Assembly: GCA_017881445.1 (NCBI GenBank)
Contig: JADGQX010000007.1
Span: 1 to 44,970, forward strand
DNA: 44,970 bases
Direction: 5' to 3'
Origin: Gemmatimonadota bacterium
GTDB lineage: Bacteria; Gemmatimonadota; Gemmatimonadetes; Longimicrobiales; RSA9
Both the position numbers and the translations under genes were made by a program. Below, in pieces: positions 25,321 to 34,665 of the stretch; the stretch's first letter is position 1, and every line of letters starts with the position of its first letter. The notes under the pieces were generated by a model that worked only from the letters and a program-made list of their open reading frames with translations, did not search any database and was not told the origin of the DNA.

Positions 25321-26639
25321 GCCGCCGCCTCTTTCCGCCGCCGAACCGCGCCCTTGCTCAGCGAGAACATCTGCGAGAGCGGCAGGCCGGAGGGACAGAC
25401 GTAGGAGCAGGAGCCGCAGAGCATGCAGTCCGCCAGGTGCGCCGCGACCATCTCGTCGTGGCGGCCGAGCTGCGCCAGCGCGGCCAGCTTCTCCGGGTTG
25501 AGGAAGACCGGACACGCCTCCAGGCAGCGGCCGCAGTGGATGCACGGCAGCGCCGGCTTCCTCACGATCTCATCGAGCGTCAGGGCGATGATCCCGGTCG
25601 TCCCCTTCACCACGGGCGCATCCAGGTTCGGCTGGACCACGCCCATCATGGGGCCGCCGAACACCACCTCGCGGGCCGCCGGCGTGAGGCCGCCGCAGTA
25701 CTCGAGCACGTCCCGGATGCGCGCGCCCACCGGCACGATCAGGTTGGCCGGCTTCGCCACCCCCAGGCCGCTGACGGTCACGATGCGCTCGACCAGCGGC
25801 AGGCCGGTCTCGAAGACCTCGGCGATGCAGGCCGCGGAACCGACGTTCTGCACCAGCACCCCCAGGTGCACCGGCAGCTTGCCCGAGGGTACCTCCTGCC
25901 CCGTCACCGATCGGATCAGCATCTTCTCCGCGCCCTGCGGATACTTCACGGTCAGGGGCAGGACCGTGATGTCGAGGCCCGCGGGCACGGCGCGCCGGAG
26001 CGCCTCGATAGCGTCGGGCTTGTTCTTCTCGACGCCGATCACCGCCTTCGGCACGTCCAGCGACGCCATCATGATCTGCACGCCGAAGATCACCCGCTCC
26101 GGGAACTCCACCATGGTCCGGTGGTCGCTGGTCAGGTACGGCTCGCACTCGGCGCCGTTGATGACCAGCGTGTGGACGGTGGTGCCCTCGGGGGGGACCA
26201 GCTTCACGTGGGTGGGGAAGGCCGCGCCGCCCAGGCCGACCACGCCGGCCCGGCGCACCGCTTCCACCACCTCCTCGCGGGAAAGCCCCTGCCATTCCGG
26301 GACCATCCGGGGTCGGGGTATCTGCGGAGAGTAGCGGTCCACCGCGAGGAGCACCGCCTCCTGCATGTTGCCGTCGGGATGCGGGTAAAGGCCGACCGCC
26401 TTGATCACCCCGGCCGCCGAGGCGTGGATGGGTGAGGACACCCACCCATCCGCCTCCGCGATCACGTCACCACGCTGCACCTGCTGGCCCAGCCGGACCC
26501 GCAGCTTCGCGGGCTTCCCCGCATGCTGCTTCAGCGGCAGCACCAGCTCCTCCGGATACGGCATCCGCCTGAGCGGAACCTGCGCGGTCAACTCCTTGGC
26601 GTCCGGCGGGTGGACGCCGTGTTGGAACCCGAATCTCAT
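25317..26639 (-). CDS. rnfC: Rnf complex NADH-binding subunit RnfC (copy 2)
   Basis: 440 residues with the same layout as copy 1: GVHPPDAKELTA, VVGLGGAAFPTHVKL, INGAECEPYLTSDHRTM, and two [4Fe-4S] motifs at C366/C369/C372/C376 and C405/C408/C411/C415. The start at 26,639 is 37 bp after the nifJ stop. Here nifJ is inserted between rnfB2 and rnfC2, whereas in the rnf1 operon the two genes are adjacent. Confidence 0.95.
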   Translation of the reverse strand: MRFGFQHGVHPPDAKELTAQVPLRRMPYPEELVLPLKQHAGKPAKLRVRLGQQVQRGDVIAEADGWVSSPIHASAAGVIKAVGLYPHPDGNMQEAVLLAVDRYSPQIPRPRMVPEWQGLSREEVVEAVRRAGVVGLGGAAFPTHVKLVPPEGTTVHTLVINGAECEPYLTSDHRTMVEFPERVIFGVQIMMASLDVPKAVIGVEKNKPDAIEALRRAVPAGLDITVLPLTVKYPQGAEKMLIRSVTGQEVPSGKLPVHLGVLVQNVGSAACIAEVFETGLPLVERIVTVSGLGVAKPANLIVPVGARIRDVLEYCGGLTPAAREVVFGGPMMGVVQPNLDAPVVKGTTGIIALTLDEIVRKPALPCIHCGRCLEACPVFLNPEKLAALAQLGRHDEMVAAHLADCMLCGSCSYVCPSGLPLSQMFSLSKGAVRRRKEAAA

Positions 26640-26676
26640 CGGTGTTGCTCGCCTCCAGCCGCTGCCCGCTTCTGCT

Positions 26677-29600
26677 TCAATTGAACGGCTTCGCCCGCTC
26701 GGTCCACTTGGCCAGGTCCTTCTCCTTGGGGTTGATCGGCGTCCCGGGGTGGATGATCCCCGCCGGGCAACGCTCCGCCGCCTGGACCATCTGGGCGAAC
26801 GTCCCCGCCTTGATGTCCTTGATGACGGCCTGCTTGGCCGGGTTGTACGTGAACAGCTTCTTGTTCAGGTTCGTGCACTCGTTGCAGGTCGTGCAGCGCT
26901 CCGACTCGATGTAGGCCTCCATGCCCATCTCGTCGGCCACGGCCGTTGCGGTCGACGCCGCTGCCGCGGGCGCCGGCGCAACCGCGGGCGCGGCAGCAGC
27001 CACGGGCGCGGCGGCCGGCGCTGGCGGGGCGCTGGGGCTCGCGGGCCCCGCGGCCGCGGGCGGTGTCCCATCGGCTCCAGGCGTCTGCACGCCCGGCACG
27101 GCCACCGACTCCTCCACCTTCTTCAGCAGCTCCGCCACCGTCTGGGTCCCGCCCGTGGTGGCGCGCAGCAGCCCTTCGGCAATGCTGCGAGCGATGATCT
27201 GCGGGTACTCGGCCTTGAGCTGGATCAGCTTGGCCTCGTACTCGACCCTCAGGTCGTCGGCGCGGGTGTCGAACTCGCCCTGGAGCTCGTCGGCGATCGC
27301 GTCCCGGACCGTCTGCGCCGGCTTGACGCCCGCCAGCTCGAGCAGCTGCGACCAGAAGCTCAGCCGGTCCTCGGCCAGCAGGACCATCTCCCGCGAGACC
27401 GACATGCGGCCGAGGTGCTTCTCCGCGTCCAGCACCTGAATGAAGGGGAACTTGCCCTCACGCTCGTCCGCCGGCAGCGCCATGTAGTCGTGGAACACCA
27501 CCATGTCCTCGTTCCACTCCTCGGGCTTGACCTTCTTGAAGTGCTTCTTGAAGCGCACCTCGGTGGCGGCCCAGTCGGCGATCGTCATGGGCAGCTCGAT
27601 CGTCTGCTTCTCGCCGGCGTCGTCCACGTACTCCAGGTCGTAGGTCGGCCAGATCTCGTCCAGTGACGGGTTGCCGTCCAGCGACAGGCACTCGGCCACG
27701 CTGGTGCCCGCGTCCGGATCGTAGCGCAGGATCGGGAAGGCCCGGCTCTCCATGGCCATGCGCGCGGCCCGGGGCGCGAAGTCGTCCGCCAGGCCGTGCT
27801 CGACCGGGCAGGGCGTGTAGATGTTGAAGATCGCTGGCCGCCGCACCTGCAGCCCACGCAGCACGCCCGAGAGCAGGTGGGCGGGCGTGGCCTGCGACGT
27901 CTGCAGCACGTAGGTGCCGCGGTGCGCCAGCGCGATGAGCGCGATCTCCTTGCGCACTTCCTGCTTGCCGTGCTGCGCCGTGCCGTAGCCCGACATGTCG
28001 GCCACCTGGCCCGTGAAGCCGCTGGTGCAGGCCTGGCCACCCGTGTTCGAGTAGACCTGCGTGTCCAGGATCATGGCCCGGATCGGCTTCCCCGACGCCA
28101 TCATGCGCGAGAGGTTCTGGAACCCGATGTCGAACATGGCGCCGTCACCGCCGATCGCCATGATCGGCGGGCAGAGGCCGAACTCCACGTCGTCGAACTG
28201 GCGCCAGTCGAAGGTCTTGAAGAACGGCTCGTGCTCGGTCGCGTCGTAGCCGTCCTCGGCCAGGAGCTTGGCGCGGCGGATGGCGACGAAGGCGTCGGCC
28301 ATCTTGCGCATCTGCCCCTCGAACAAGCCGACCGCCACCGAGGGCGAGTCCTGGAACAGGTGGTTGGCCCAGGGGAACGGATACGGGTTGAAGGGGAACG
28401 TGCTCGCCCACACCGAGGAGCAGCCCGTGCTGTTGGCGATGCCCAGCGGGGCGCGACCGCGACCGCTGGGTCCCTCCACGTAGCGCCAGCGCAGGTCCTT
28501 CAGCTGGTGCAGCGCCCGGTTCAGCAGGCCGAGCTGCTCGTGGGCGGCCTCGTCCACCGGCACCTGCACCGCCGACACGGCCGTGGCGGCGGCGTCGAGG
28601 TCCGCTCCGGCGGCGAGGAGCGAGCGCGCCTTGCCATCGAGAACGCCGATCAGCTCGTCCAGGTGAGCGACTAGCTTCGCCACCCGGGGCTGCATCAGCG
28701 CTTCGACGGCGGATACGACCAGGTGGACCGAGGTCTTCTCGCCGCAGCCCATGCACGCGCCGTCCCCGCCCGCCATCGAGCGGTAGGTGTCCTTCTTGAG
28801 GAGCAGCATCGGCAGCACGCCGATCCCTTCCTCGATGTTCGAGACCGAGATGAAGCGGGTGTCGGTGTCCGGCAGCTCCTGCCAGAACTCCCAGTTCCTG
28901 CGCAGCTTCTCGACCGTCTTCTCTTCCTGCTTCACCGTCACCAGCGCCTGCTCGGGGCAGACCGCCACGCAGACGTTGCAGCCCTTGCACGCTTCCGGAT
29001 TGATGGTGATCGACAGCAGCCCGCCCGAGCCCGCCACCTTGGACTCCGGGCCGTCGAAGAAGGGCGCCGTGCGCGTGAACGGGAATTCAGCGACCTGCTC
29101 GATGGCCAGCTTGAACTCCTCGTCCAGCGACTTCCGCTTCTGTGCGTCATAGCCCAGCTTGTCCGCCACGCCCGTGTAGGCCGCCTGCAGCACGGGGCCG
29201 AAGCTGCTGAAGCGCCCGGCCTTGACCTGCTTCGTGACCTCCTTGGCCACGTGCTTCGAGACCTGCTTGGCCAGGTTCAGCGGGCGGCCCGCCTTGACGC
29301 CCGCCACGCGCACCGCCGTCTCGACCACCTGCTCGGGCGTGTTGACCAGCCCGGGAATGGCCGCATCGGGGCACTGCGTCCAGCACTGGTTGCAGCCCGT
29401 GCACTTCTCCGCCACGAACTCCGGCACCTCCATGCGGATCCCGGTCATGTCCCGGAAGGCGCTGCTGACGGCCGGCATCACGGACACGGCCGCGAACGGG
29501 TCGGCGATCGGGTCCATGCCCGTGGCGTAGGAGGTGCAGACCTGCTCCCAGAAGCGACCCGGGTTGCCGAAGCCCTGCTCGGCATCCGGCAGGTCCATGA

Positions 29601-31851
29601 GCGCCGGGATGTTGGCCGTGCGCAGCTGGGCCTGCACGTCGTCGCCCACCTTGCCCGGCGTCACCGTCTTGACCTCGTCATAGCCGCGGCGGATGACGCG
29701 CAGGTTGTCCCCCACCACGCGCTCGCCCAGCTTGCCGAACTTCTTGCGCAGCTGCGCCTCGATGCCGCCGAAAACCCTGGCTTCGTCCAGCCCCTCGCGC
29801 TCCGCCAGCGGCGCGGTGCGGAAGAAGGCGCCCATGAAGGCCGCGCCCTGCATGCGATAGCGCAGCTCGACGTCGGAGGCCTCGTCGCCGGCAATGGCGA
29901 AGCCGTCCAGGCCGTAGACCTTGATCTCGCGGTCGATGATGTCCTGCTGCGCCGAGGGCGGCAGCGAGGCCCAAAGCTCCGCGGGCGTCTGGTCGCTCTG
30001 GATCACGAACACGCCGCCCTTTGCCAGCCCGGCCAGCGGATCGGAGTGGCGGAACACGTTCGGGTCGGGCGAGAGCACCACGTTCACGTGCTTCAGCTCG
30101 CCGTTCAGCTTCAGGGGGTGGTGCGAGAACGTGGCGTAGAAGGTGGTGGGCTGCCCCTTCTTCTCCGAGCCGTACTTCGGGTTGGCCTTGATGTTCAGCC
30201 CGGCCAGCTCGTACGCCGTCATCGCCACGTTCTTGCCCATGGTGATCGCGCCCCAGCCGCCCACGGAGTGGATCCGCAGCGCCGTGACGTCTTCGGGCAG
30301 GATGTTCAGGTTGCCGGCGGACTCCAACGCCAGGTCGGCCAGGTGCGGATACGCCTCCAGCAGCTGCTCCTGCCAGATCTGCAGCTTGGGAATGCGCGTG
30401 CCCTTCCGGATGAACTCGATGCCCAGGTAGAACTGCCGCTGCCTCTTGCCGCCCGGCAGCATGTTCTCCACCGCGGCCACCAGGTCGCCCGGCTGCAGGT
30501 CGCGGCTGCCGAAGCCGAAGCCGCCCGAGTAGAAGTCGGGCATTTCCTCAGGCTTGATGCAGGCGAGCCCGGGGAACGGCACCTTGCCGTTGCCGTTCTC
30601 GGCCTTGGCCGAGCCGTTGCCTCGACCCAGGATGCCGAGGCCTCGGGATTCGTTGCGTCCTCGCGTCGCCGCGTCGCCGTTGGCGGCGCGACCGTTCTCC
30701 GTGGCCTGCGCCAGGGCGGCCCGGATCTCGCGCATGAGCGGCGGATCGACGGCCAGCGGCTGGTCGGTGCGCTCCAGCACGACCACGCCCTTCTTGCCCT
30801 GCAGCAGCCTGGTCACCAGGTCCGCCGGGAAGGGGCGGAACATGGTCATGTTCAGCACGCCGACCCTGAGGTCCTTCTTCTCCCGCAGGTAGTCCGCCGT
30901 GGCCTCGGCGTTCGCGACCACGGAGCCCTGCCCCGCGATCACGTAGTCGGCGTCGTCCAGCCGGTAGCCGGTGGCGCGGGCGTACTCACGGCCCGTCAGC
31001 GCGGCGAACTCCGCCATGGCCCGGTCGGCCAGCGGCGCGACGTGGTCGAAGTAGAACGGCCGCTGCGCCGCCACGCCCTGGGCGTACGAGTCCTGGTTCT
31101 GGACCGTGCCGATCATGGCGGGATAGTCGAAGTCGTACAGCTCGGGGATCCGCCGCCGGGTCGGACCGAAGACCATCTTCTGCGCCGGCGTCGGGCACTC
31201 GATCGTGTCCGCCGGGTCGCCCAGGTACTCCTTGATCAGCTCGCGCTCCGGCAGCAGGATCGACTCGATGACGTGGCTGGTGAGGAAGCCGTCCTGCGCG
31301 ATCAGCCCCGGGTTCAGCGCCAGCTCGGCGATGCGGTGCGCGATCAGGTTCAGGTCCGCGCTCTCCTGCACGTCCTTGGCGAAGAGCTGGAAGAACCCGG
31401 TGTCGTCCACGGCGTGGTAGTCGTCGTGGCCGGCATGCACGTTCAGCGAGTGCTTGGTCATGGCGCGCGCGGCTACGTTCAGCACGTACGTCAGGCGCTT
31501 GCCCACGGCCGCGTACAGCGACTCGTGCATGTAGGCGATGCCCTGCCCGCTGGAGAAGTTGGTCGCGCGCAGACCGGTCATGCTCATGCCGGCGGTCACG
31601 GCCGCGGCGGCATGCTCGCCCTCGGGCTCGAAGAACAGCAGCGGCCGGCCGTTCACGTTGGTCTTGCCGGCCGATACCGCCAGCGCCCAGCCCTCGCCCA
31701 TCTGGGTGGAGGGCGTGATGGGATACGCGCCAGCCGCCTCGCTGGCCGCGGTCTCCATCGCGACGATGGCGTCCGAGCCGTCCATCGCTTCCGACGTTCC
31801 CGGATACTGCGGCGGCCGCGGAGCGGCCTCGTCGTTCTTGCGCGTACGCAT
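26677..31851 (-). CDS. nifJ: NifJ-type pyruvate:ferredoxin (2-oxoacid) oxidoreductase, extended form
   Basis: Oxidises pyruvate or a related 2-oxoacid with CoA to an acyl-CoA, CO2 and reduced ferredoxin. 1,724 residues, against about 1,170-1,200 for usual NifJ. In order: alpha/pyrimidine domain (ETAASEAAGAYPITPSTQMG), domain II, a Gly/Asn-rich linker (about 382-422), gamma domain (about 530-720, VGGWGAITMGKNVAMTAYEL), two [4Fe-4S] motifs (CTGCNQCWTQCPD about 817; CKGCNVCVAVCPEQ about 954), and the TPP domain (CMGCGEKTS about 1034; IGGDGAMFDIG about 1237; YSNTGGQ). After that come about 230 extra residues, an Ala/Pro-rich linker (about 1584-1638), and a C-terminal region with CTTCNEC and CPAGIIHPG that looks like a built-in ferredoxin-type domain. 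ATG 31851 is five bases after the rnfB2 stop. The substrate is not proven. Confidence 0.92.
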   Translation of the reverse strand: MRTRKNDEAAPRPPQYPGTSEAMDGSDAIVAMETAASEAAGAYPITPSTQMGEGWALAVSAGKTNVNGRPLLFFEPEGEHAAAAVTAGMSMTGLRATNFSSGQGIAYMHESLYAAVGKRLTYVLNVAARAMTKHSLNVHAGHDDYHAVDDTGFFQLFAKDVQESADLNLIAHRIAELALNPGLIAQDGFLTSHVIESILLPERELIKEYLGDPADTIECPTPAQKMVFGPTRRRIPELYDFDYPAMIGTVQNQDSYAQGVAAQRPFYFDHVAPLADRAMAEFAALTGREYARATGYRLDDADYVIAGQGSVVANAEATADYLREKKDLRVGVLNMTMFRPFPADLVTRLLQGKKGVVVLERTDQPLAVDPPLMREIRAALAQATENGRAANGDAATRGRNESRGLGILGRGNGSAKAENGNGKVPFPGLACIKPEEMPDFYSGGFGFGSRDLQPGDLVAAVENMLPGGKRQRQFYLGIEFIRKGTRIPKLQIWQEQLLEAYPHLADLALESAGNLNILPEDVTALRIHSVGGWGAITMGKNVAMTAYELAGLNIKANPKYGSEKKGQPTTFYATFSHHPLKLNGELKHVNVVLSPDPNVFRHSDPLAGLAKGGVFVIQSDQTPAELWASLPPSAQQDIIDREIKVYGLDGFAIAGDEASDVELRYRMQGAAFMGAFFRTAPLAEREGLDEARVFGGIEAQLRKKFGKLGERVVGDNLRVIRRGYDEVKTVTPGKVGDDVQAQLRTANIPALMDLPDAEQGFGNPGRFWEQVCTSYATGMDPIADPFAAVSVMPAVSSAFRDMTGIRMEVPEFVAEKCTGCNQCWTQCPDAAIPGLVNTPEQVVETAVRVAGVKAGRPLNLAKQVSKHVAKEVTKQVKAGRFSSFGPVLQAAYTGVADKLGYDAQKRKSLDEEFKLAIEQVAEFPFTRTAPFFDGPESKVAGSGGLLSITINPEACKGCNVCVAVCPEQALVTVKQEEKTVEKLRRNWEFWQELPDTDTRFISVSNIEEGIGVLPMLLLKKDTYRSMAGGDGACMGCGEKTSVHLVVSAVEALMQPRVAKLVAHLDELIGVLDGKARSLLAAGADLDAAATAVSAVQVPVDEAAHEQLGLLNRALHQLKDLRWRYVEGPSGRGRAPLGIANSTGCSSVWASTFPFNPYPFPWANHLFQDSPSVAVGLFEGQMRKMADAFVAIRRAKLLAEDGYDATEHEPFFKTFDWRQFDDVEFGLCPPIMAIGGDGAMFDIGFQNLSRMMASGKPIRAMILDTQVYSNTGGQACTSGFTGQVADMSGYGTAQHGKQEVRKEIALIALAHRGTYVLQTSQATPAHLLSGVLRGLQVRRPAIFNIYTPCPVEHGLADDFAPRAARMAMESRAFPILRYDPDAGTSVAECLSLDGNPSLDEIWPTYDLEYVDDAGEKQTIELPMTIADWAATEVRFKKHFKKVKPEEWNEDMVVFHDYMALPADEREGKFPFIQVLDAEKHLGRMSVSREMVLLAEDRLSFWSQLLELAGVKPAQTVRDAIADELQGEFDTRADDLRVEYEAKLIQLKAEYPQIIARSIAEGLLRATTGGTQTVAELLKKVEESVAVPGVQTPGADGTPPAAAGPASPSAPPAPAAAPVAAAAPAVAPAPAAAASTATAVADEMGMEAYIESERCTTCNECTNLNKKLFTYNPAKQAVIKDIKAGTFAQMVQAAERCPAGIIHPGTPINPKEKDLAKWTERAKPFN

Positions 31852-31856
31852 GTCGT

Positions 31857-32708
31857 TCAGCTCCCCAGCCGGGCGGACGGTTCGTCCATTCCGGCGAATT
31901 GCGCTCCCTCGACCCAGGCGATGGCGCCCGTCGGACAGCGCTTGATGGCTTCGATGCTCTCGAGATGAACCAGGTCGTAGTCGATCACCGGCAGCCGCCC
32001 GCCCATCTGCATGGTGATGAGCCCCGGCTCCGCGTCCGCGGCGCAGCGCCCGCAGGCGTTGCAGGCCACCGCGCAGGCGGCCGTCGCGACCACCCCTTCC
32101 AGCAGGCTCTTGCACTGCACCAGCAGGTGCGCTTCCAGCGGCAGGATGGTGAAGAGCCCCTGCGGGCAGGCGCTGACGCAGTCGCCGCAGGCCGTGCACA
32201 TGTCGGGGTCGACGAGCGGCAACCCCGTTCTGCTCATGTAGATGGCGTCAAAGCTGCAGGCCACGGCGCAATCGGCCATGCCCACGCAGCCCCAGGAGCA
32301 GGCCTTGCCCCCGCCGCTCACCGCCAGGGCGGCGGCGCAGCTCTCGACGCCCCGGTACTCCACCCGGCGCTGGGCCACGTCGGTCCCGCCCGCGCACAGC
32401 AGCCGGGCGACCCGCTTCTGCGCCTCACCCGCATCGATGCCCAGGAATGCCGCTATGGACTCGCGCCCATCTTCCGAAGACACCGTGCACGAGGCCGGCT
32501 TGGCCCGCCGCAGCACGATCTGCTCGGCCAGTCCACGACAGCCCGGAAAACCGCACGCCCCGCAGTTGGCGCCGGGCAGCATGGCCACGATCTCGTCGAT
32601 ACGCGGATCCTCCCAGACCCGCAACTTGATACTGCACAGCGATATAACGATGGCCAGGACAGCGGAAATGCCTGACAGAATCCCGACCCCGATCAGGATC
32701 GTTTGCAC
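31857..32708 (-). CDS. rnfB: Rnf complex iron-sulfur subunit RnfB (copy 2)
   Basis: 283 residues: membrane helix (about 4-25), [4Fe-4S] domain C49/C52/C57/C74 (CGACGFPGC), and two ferredoxin motifs (CTACGDCVSACPQG and CNACGRC). A shared RnfB segment, CGGTDVAQRR-like with GGGKACSWGCVGMADCAVAC, adds more Cys. It ends WVEGAQFAGMDEPSARLGS and has its own stop, unlike copy 1. It is placed directly before nifJ, with a five-base gap, so the ferredoxin-accepting Rnf subunit is made next to the enzyme that reduces ferredoxin. Confidence 0.95.
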   Translation of the reverse strand: MQTILIGVGILSGISAVLAIVISLCSIKLRVWEDPRIDEIVAMLPGANCGACGFPGCRGLAEQIVLRRAKPASCTVSSEDGRESIAAFLGIDAGEAQKRVARLLCAGGTDVAQRRVEYRGVESCAAALAVSGGGKACSWGCVGMADCAVACSFDAIYMSRTGLPLVDPDMCTACGDCVSACPQGLFTILPLEAHLLVQCKSLLEGVVATAACAVACNACGRCAADAEPGLITMQMGGRLPVIDYDLVHLESIEAIKRCPTGAIAWVEGAQFAGMDEPSARLGS

Positions 32709-32720
32709 GGCTTCAGCTCC

Positions 32721-33722
32721 TCACATCCCCGGTACGGCGGCCTGCTGTAGCAGCCAGGCCGCGAGCTTGTCCGCCAGCGTCGGTCCCACGGGGGCCGGCC
32801 CGCCATCCAGCGCCAGGAGCGCCGGGGCGTTCACACGGGCGAGCGAAGCGAGCTGGCGCAGCTCCTCGACCTGCTGCGCCGCGGTGTAACGGCCGAGCGC
32901 CTGCTTGGGCTCCTCGGCCGGCAGCGTGCCCACCGACAGCCGCGCCGGCAGCGTCGAGCCGGCGGCGGGGTCGTGGACGAACTGGACGGCGCCCTGGGCG
33001 ATGACGGCGCCGACCGCCGCGCCGGCGACCGTGGACAGCCCCTTGAGGCCGCCCGCGTCCGACGCCTGGATCACGAACACTCCGGGCGTGATCAGCCGGA
33101 CCAGCGCCGCCGGCGGGGCCGGCGTGCGCACGACCAGCACGATCTTCTGGCTGCCCAGCAGCAGCTCCGCCAGGCCGCCCACCTGCAGGTCGGCCCCCGC
33201 CATGGCCAGCACCAGCGGCGGCGCGAGCTCGCGCTCCGCCCGCGTCCAGAGCGCCGGCGGGAAGCTCTCAAGGTAAGCGGCGTGATCCGTCTCGCGGAAG
33301 CGCCCCCCCCGCACCAGCTCCACCACGCGGGCGGCGCCGAAGGCGCGGCCGGCGCGGGCCAGCGCCGCGTTGGCGGCATTGCGCAGGTCGGCCCCCGCGG
33401 GCACGTCCGCCTGGAAGTACCGGTCGTCCGCGCCGGCGGCCTCGCCCAGCACGGCCTGGGCGCGACCGAGCCATTCCAGGGCGCTGGCGTCCAGCGGCTC
33501 GGCGCCGCCGAAAAGCGCGCCGAAGCGGGAGGTATCGATGCGCCCGGTGGCGAAGGGGCCCAGCTCGCGGGCGGCGCGCTCGGCGGCGCCGTCGGCCGGC
33601 GCGCGATGCGCCGCCACGAAGCCGCGCACCTCCTCCGCCGCCGCGGCCACGGCCGCGCGGAACGTCTCGCGCGCGCCGGCCAGCGCCTCCAGCGCCTGCG
33701 GGACCCGGTCGTCAGACGGCAT
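32721..33722 (-). CDS. Unknown protein, possibly a degenerate oxidoreductase TPP-domain paralogue
   Basis: A 333-residue soluble, Ala-rich protein without Cys or signal peptide; no named family recognised. Part of it can be laid by eye on the NifJ TPP domain of the same operon: PLVLAMAGADLQVGGLAELL against PIMAIGGDGAMFDIGFQNLS, and PGVFVIQASDAGGLKGLSTV against RGTYVLQTSQATPAHLLSGV. In this protein the GDG...N/YSNTGG thiamine-diphosphate residues are missing, so it would not be catalytic; a scaffold or assembly role is a guess. It overlaps korB by 11 bases and ends 12 bases before rnfB2, between the two oxidoreductase-related blocks. That the gene is real is well supported by coupling and codon phase. 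The similarity is weak and needs a profile search. Confidence 0.65.
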   Translation of the reverse strand: MPSDDRVPQALEALAGARETFRAAVAAAAEEVRGFVAAHRAPADGAAERAARELGPFATGRIDTSRFGALFGGAEPLDASALEWLGRAQAVLGEAAGADDRYFQADVPAGADLRNAANAALARAGRAFGAARVVELVRGGRFRETDHAAYLESFPPALWTRAERELAPPLVLAMAGADLQVGGLAELLLGSQKIVLVVRTPAPPAALVRLITPGVFVIQASDAGGLKGLSTVAGAAVGAVIAQGAVQFVHDPAAGSTLPARLSVGTLPAEEPKQALGRYTAAQQVEELRQLASLARVNAPALLALDGGPAPVGPTLADKLAAWLLQQAAVPGM

Positions 33723-34665
33723 AGCGGTCGAGCTCCTCGTTCATGAGCCGGATCTTCTCCTCCACCGTGCGCTGCGGCAGCGCCCGGATCAGGTCGTAGC
33801 GCGGCCGCGATTCATCCTGGAAGAAGATCCCCAGCCGGATCACGTCCGAGGCCTCCGCCAGTCGCCGCGCCTCGTCCAGGTCGCGCGGGTCGTGACGCCG
33901 CTGATTCGTGTAGAGCCTGTCCAGCTCCGGCACCGTGAGGCCGTTCTCGTGCACCAGCAGCTCAACGATGGACGGCTTGCGCACGGCCTCCTTGTAGATC
34001 GAGTCCGTGTACTGCGGGCAGCGCTGGAGGATGCGGACGAAGGAGAAGCCCTTGTGGTGGTAGGCCGCGCGCAGGGTGGCGTAGAGGTGTGCGGGCACCC
34101 ACTCGGCGGTCTGCGCCACGAAGGAGGCATTGGTGACCCCCAGCGTCGCCTGGATCGGGTCCAGCGCCGGCAGCCAGCTCCCCCGGGGCGCGGTGTTGCT
34201 GGCGAAGCCCTGCGGCGTGGTCGGCGAGCTCTGCTTCTTGGTCAGACCGTAGATGTTGTTGTCCATCAACAGCGCCGTCACGTCGATGTTGTAGCGGATC
34301 ATGTGCAGCCAGTGCGCGGCACCGATGCTGGTGCAGTCGCCGTCGCCCATGGCGACGAAGACCGTCAGCTCCGGCCGGCTCAGCTTCACGCCCGTCGCCA
34401 CCGGCAGCGCGCGGCCATGGATGCCGTGGAAGCCGTAGGCCTTCATGTAGTGCGGGAAGCGGCTGGAGCAGCCGATCCCCGAGACGAAGACCGTCGTCTC
34501 GGGGACGAACTGCTCCGCCACCGCCAGCCGTTGCATGGCGGTCAGCACGGAGAGGTCGCCGCAGCCCGGGCACCAGCGCGGCTCCGCGCCCTCCCAGTCG
34601 TGCAGATCGAAGACGCGGTCGTCCTCTTCCGCGCCCGTCCAGAGCAGCGAGCAGCCCGCACTCAC
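33712..34665 (-). CDS. korB: 2-oxoglutarate (2-oxoacid):ferredoxin oxidoreductase beta subunit
   Basis: A 317-residue TPP-binding subunit. Motifs are RWCPGCGDLSVL (C32/C35), SGIGCSSRFPHYM with the third cluster Cys, the TPP/Mg site MGDGDCTSIGAAH, and LLMDNNIYGLTKKQSSPTT. The beta subunit carries one [4Fe-4S] and passes electrons to ferredoxin. The GTG start overlaps the korA stop (GTGA), with GGGAGG upstream. The substrate is taken as 2-oxoglutarate from similarity to KorAB of aerobic and microaerobic bacteria; a branched 2-oxoacid or pyruvate is possible. Confidence 0.9.
   Translation of the reverse strand: MSAGCSLLWTGAEEDDRVFDLHDWEGAEPRWCPGCGDLSVLTAMQRLAVAEQFVPETTVFVSGIGCSSRFPHYMKAYGFHGIHGRALPVATGVKLSRPELTVFVAMGDGDCTSIGAAHWLHMIRYNIDVTALLMDNNIYGLTKKQSSPTTPQGFASNTAPRGSWLPALDPIQATLGVTNASFVAQTAEWVPAHLYATLRAAYHHKGFSFVRILQRCPQYTDSIYKEAVRKPSIVELLVHENGLTVPELDRLYTNQRRHDPRDLDEARRLAEASDVIRLGIFFQDESRPRYDLIRALPQRTVEEKIRLMNEELDRYAV

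Noticed and set aside
14209-26639. The two Rnf sets as an assembly duplication
   Set aside because: The copies differ throughout, have different neighbours (NqrM-like gene, nifJ) and separate control regions.
28723-31968. 1,081-codon open frame on the plus strand opposite nifJ
   Set aside because: Arg/His/Leu-rich product with no family look; it is the complement of a strongly conserved gene and an effect of high GC.
31857-32199. N-terminal extension of NifJ into rnfB2
   Set aside because: The upstream part is rnfB2 read in another phase; NifJ homology starts at ATG 31851.
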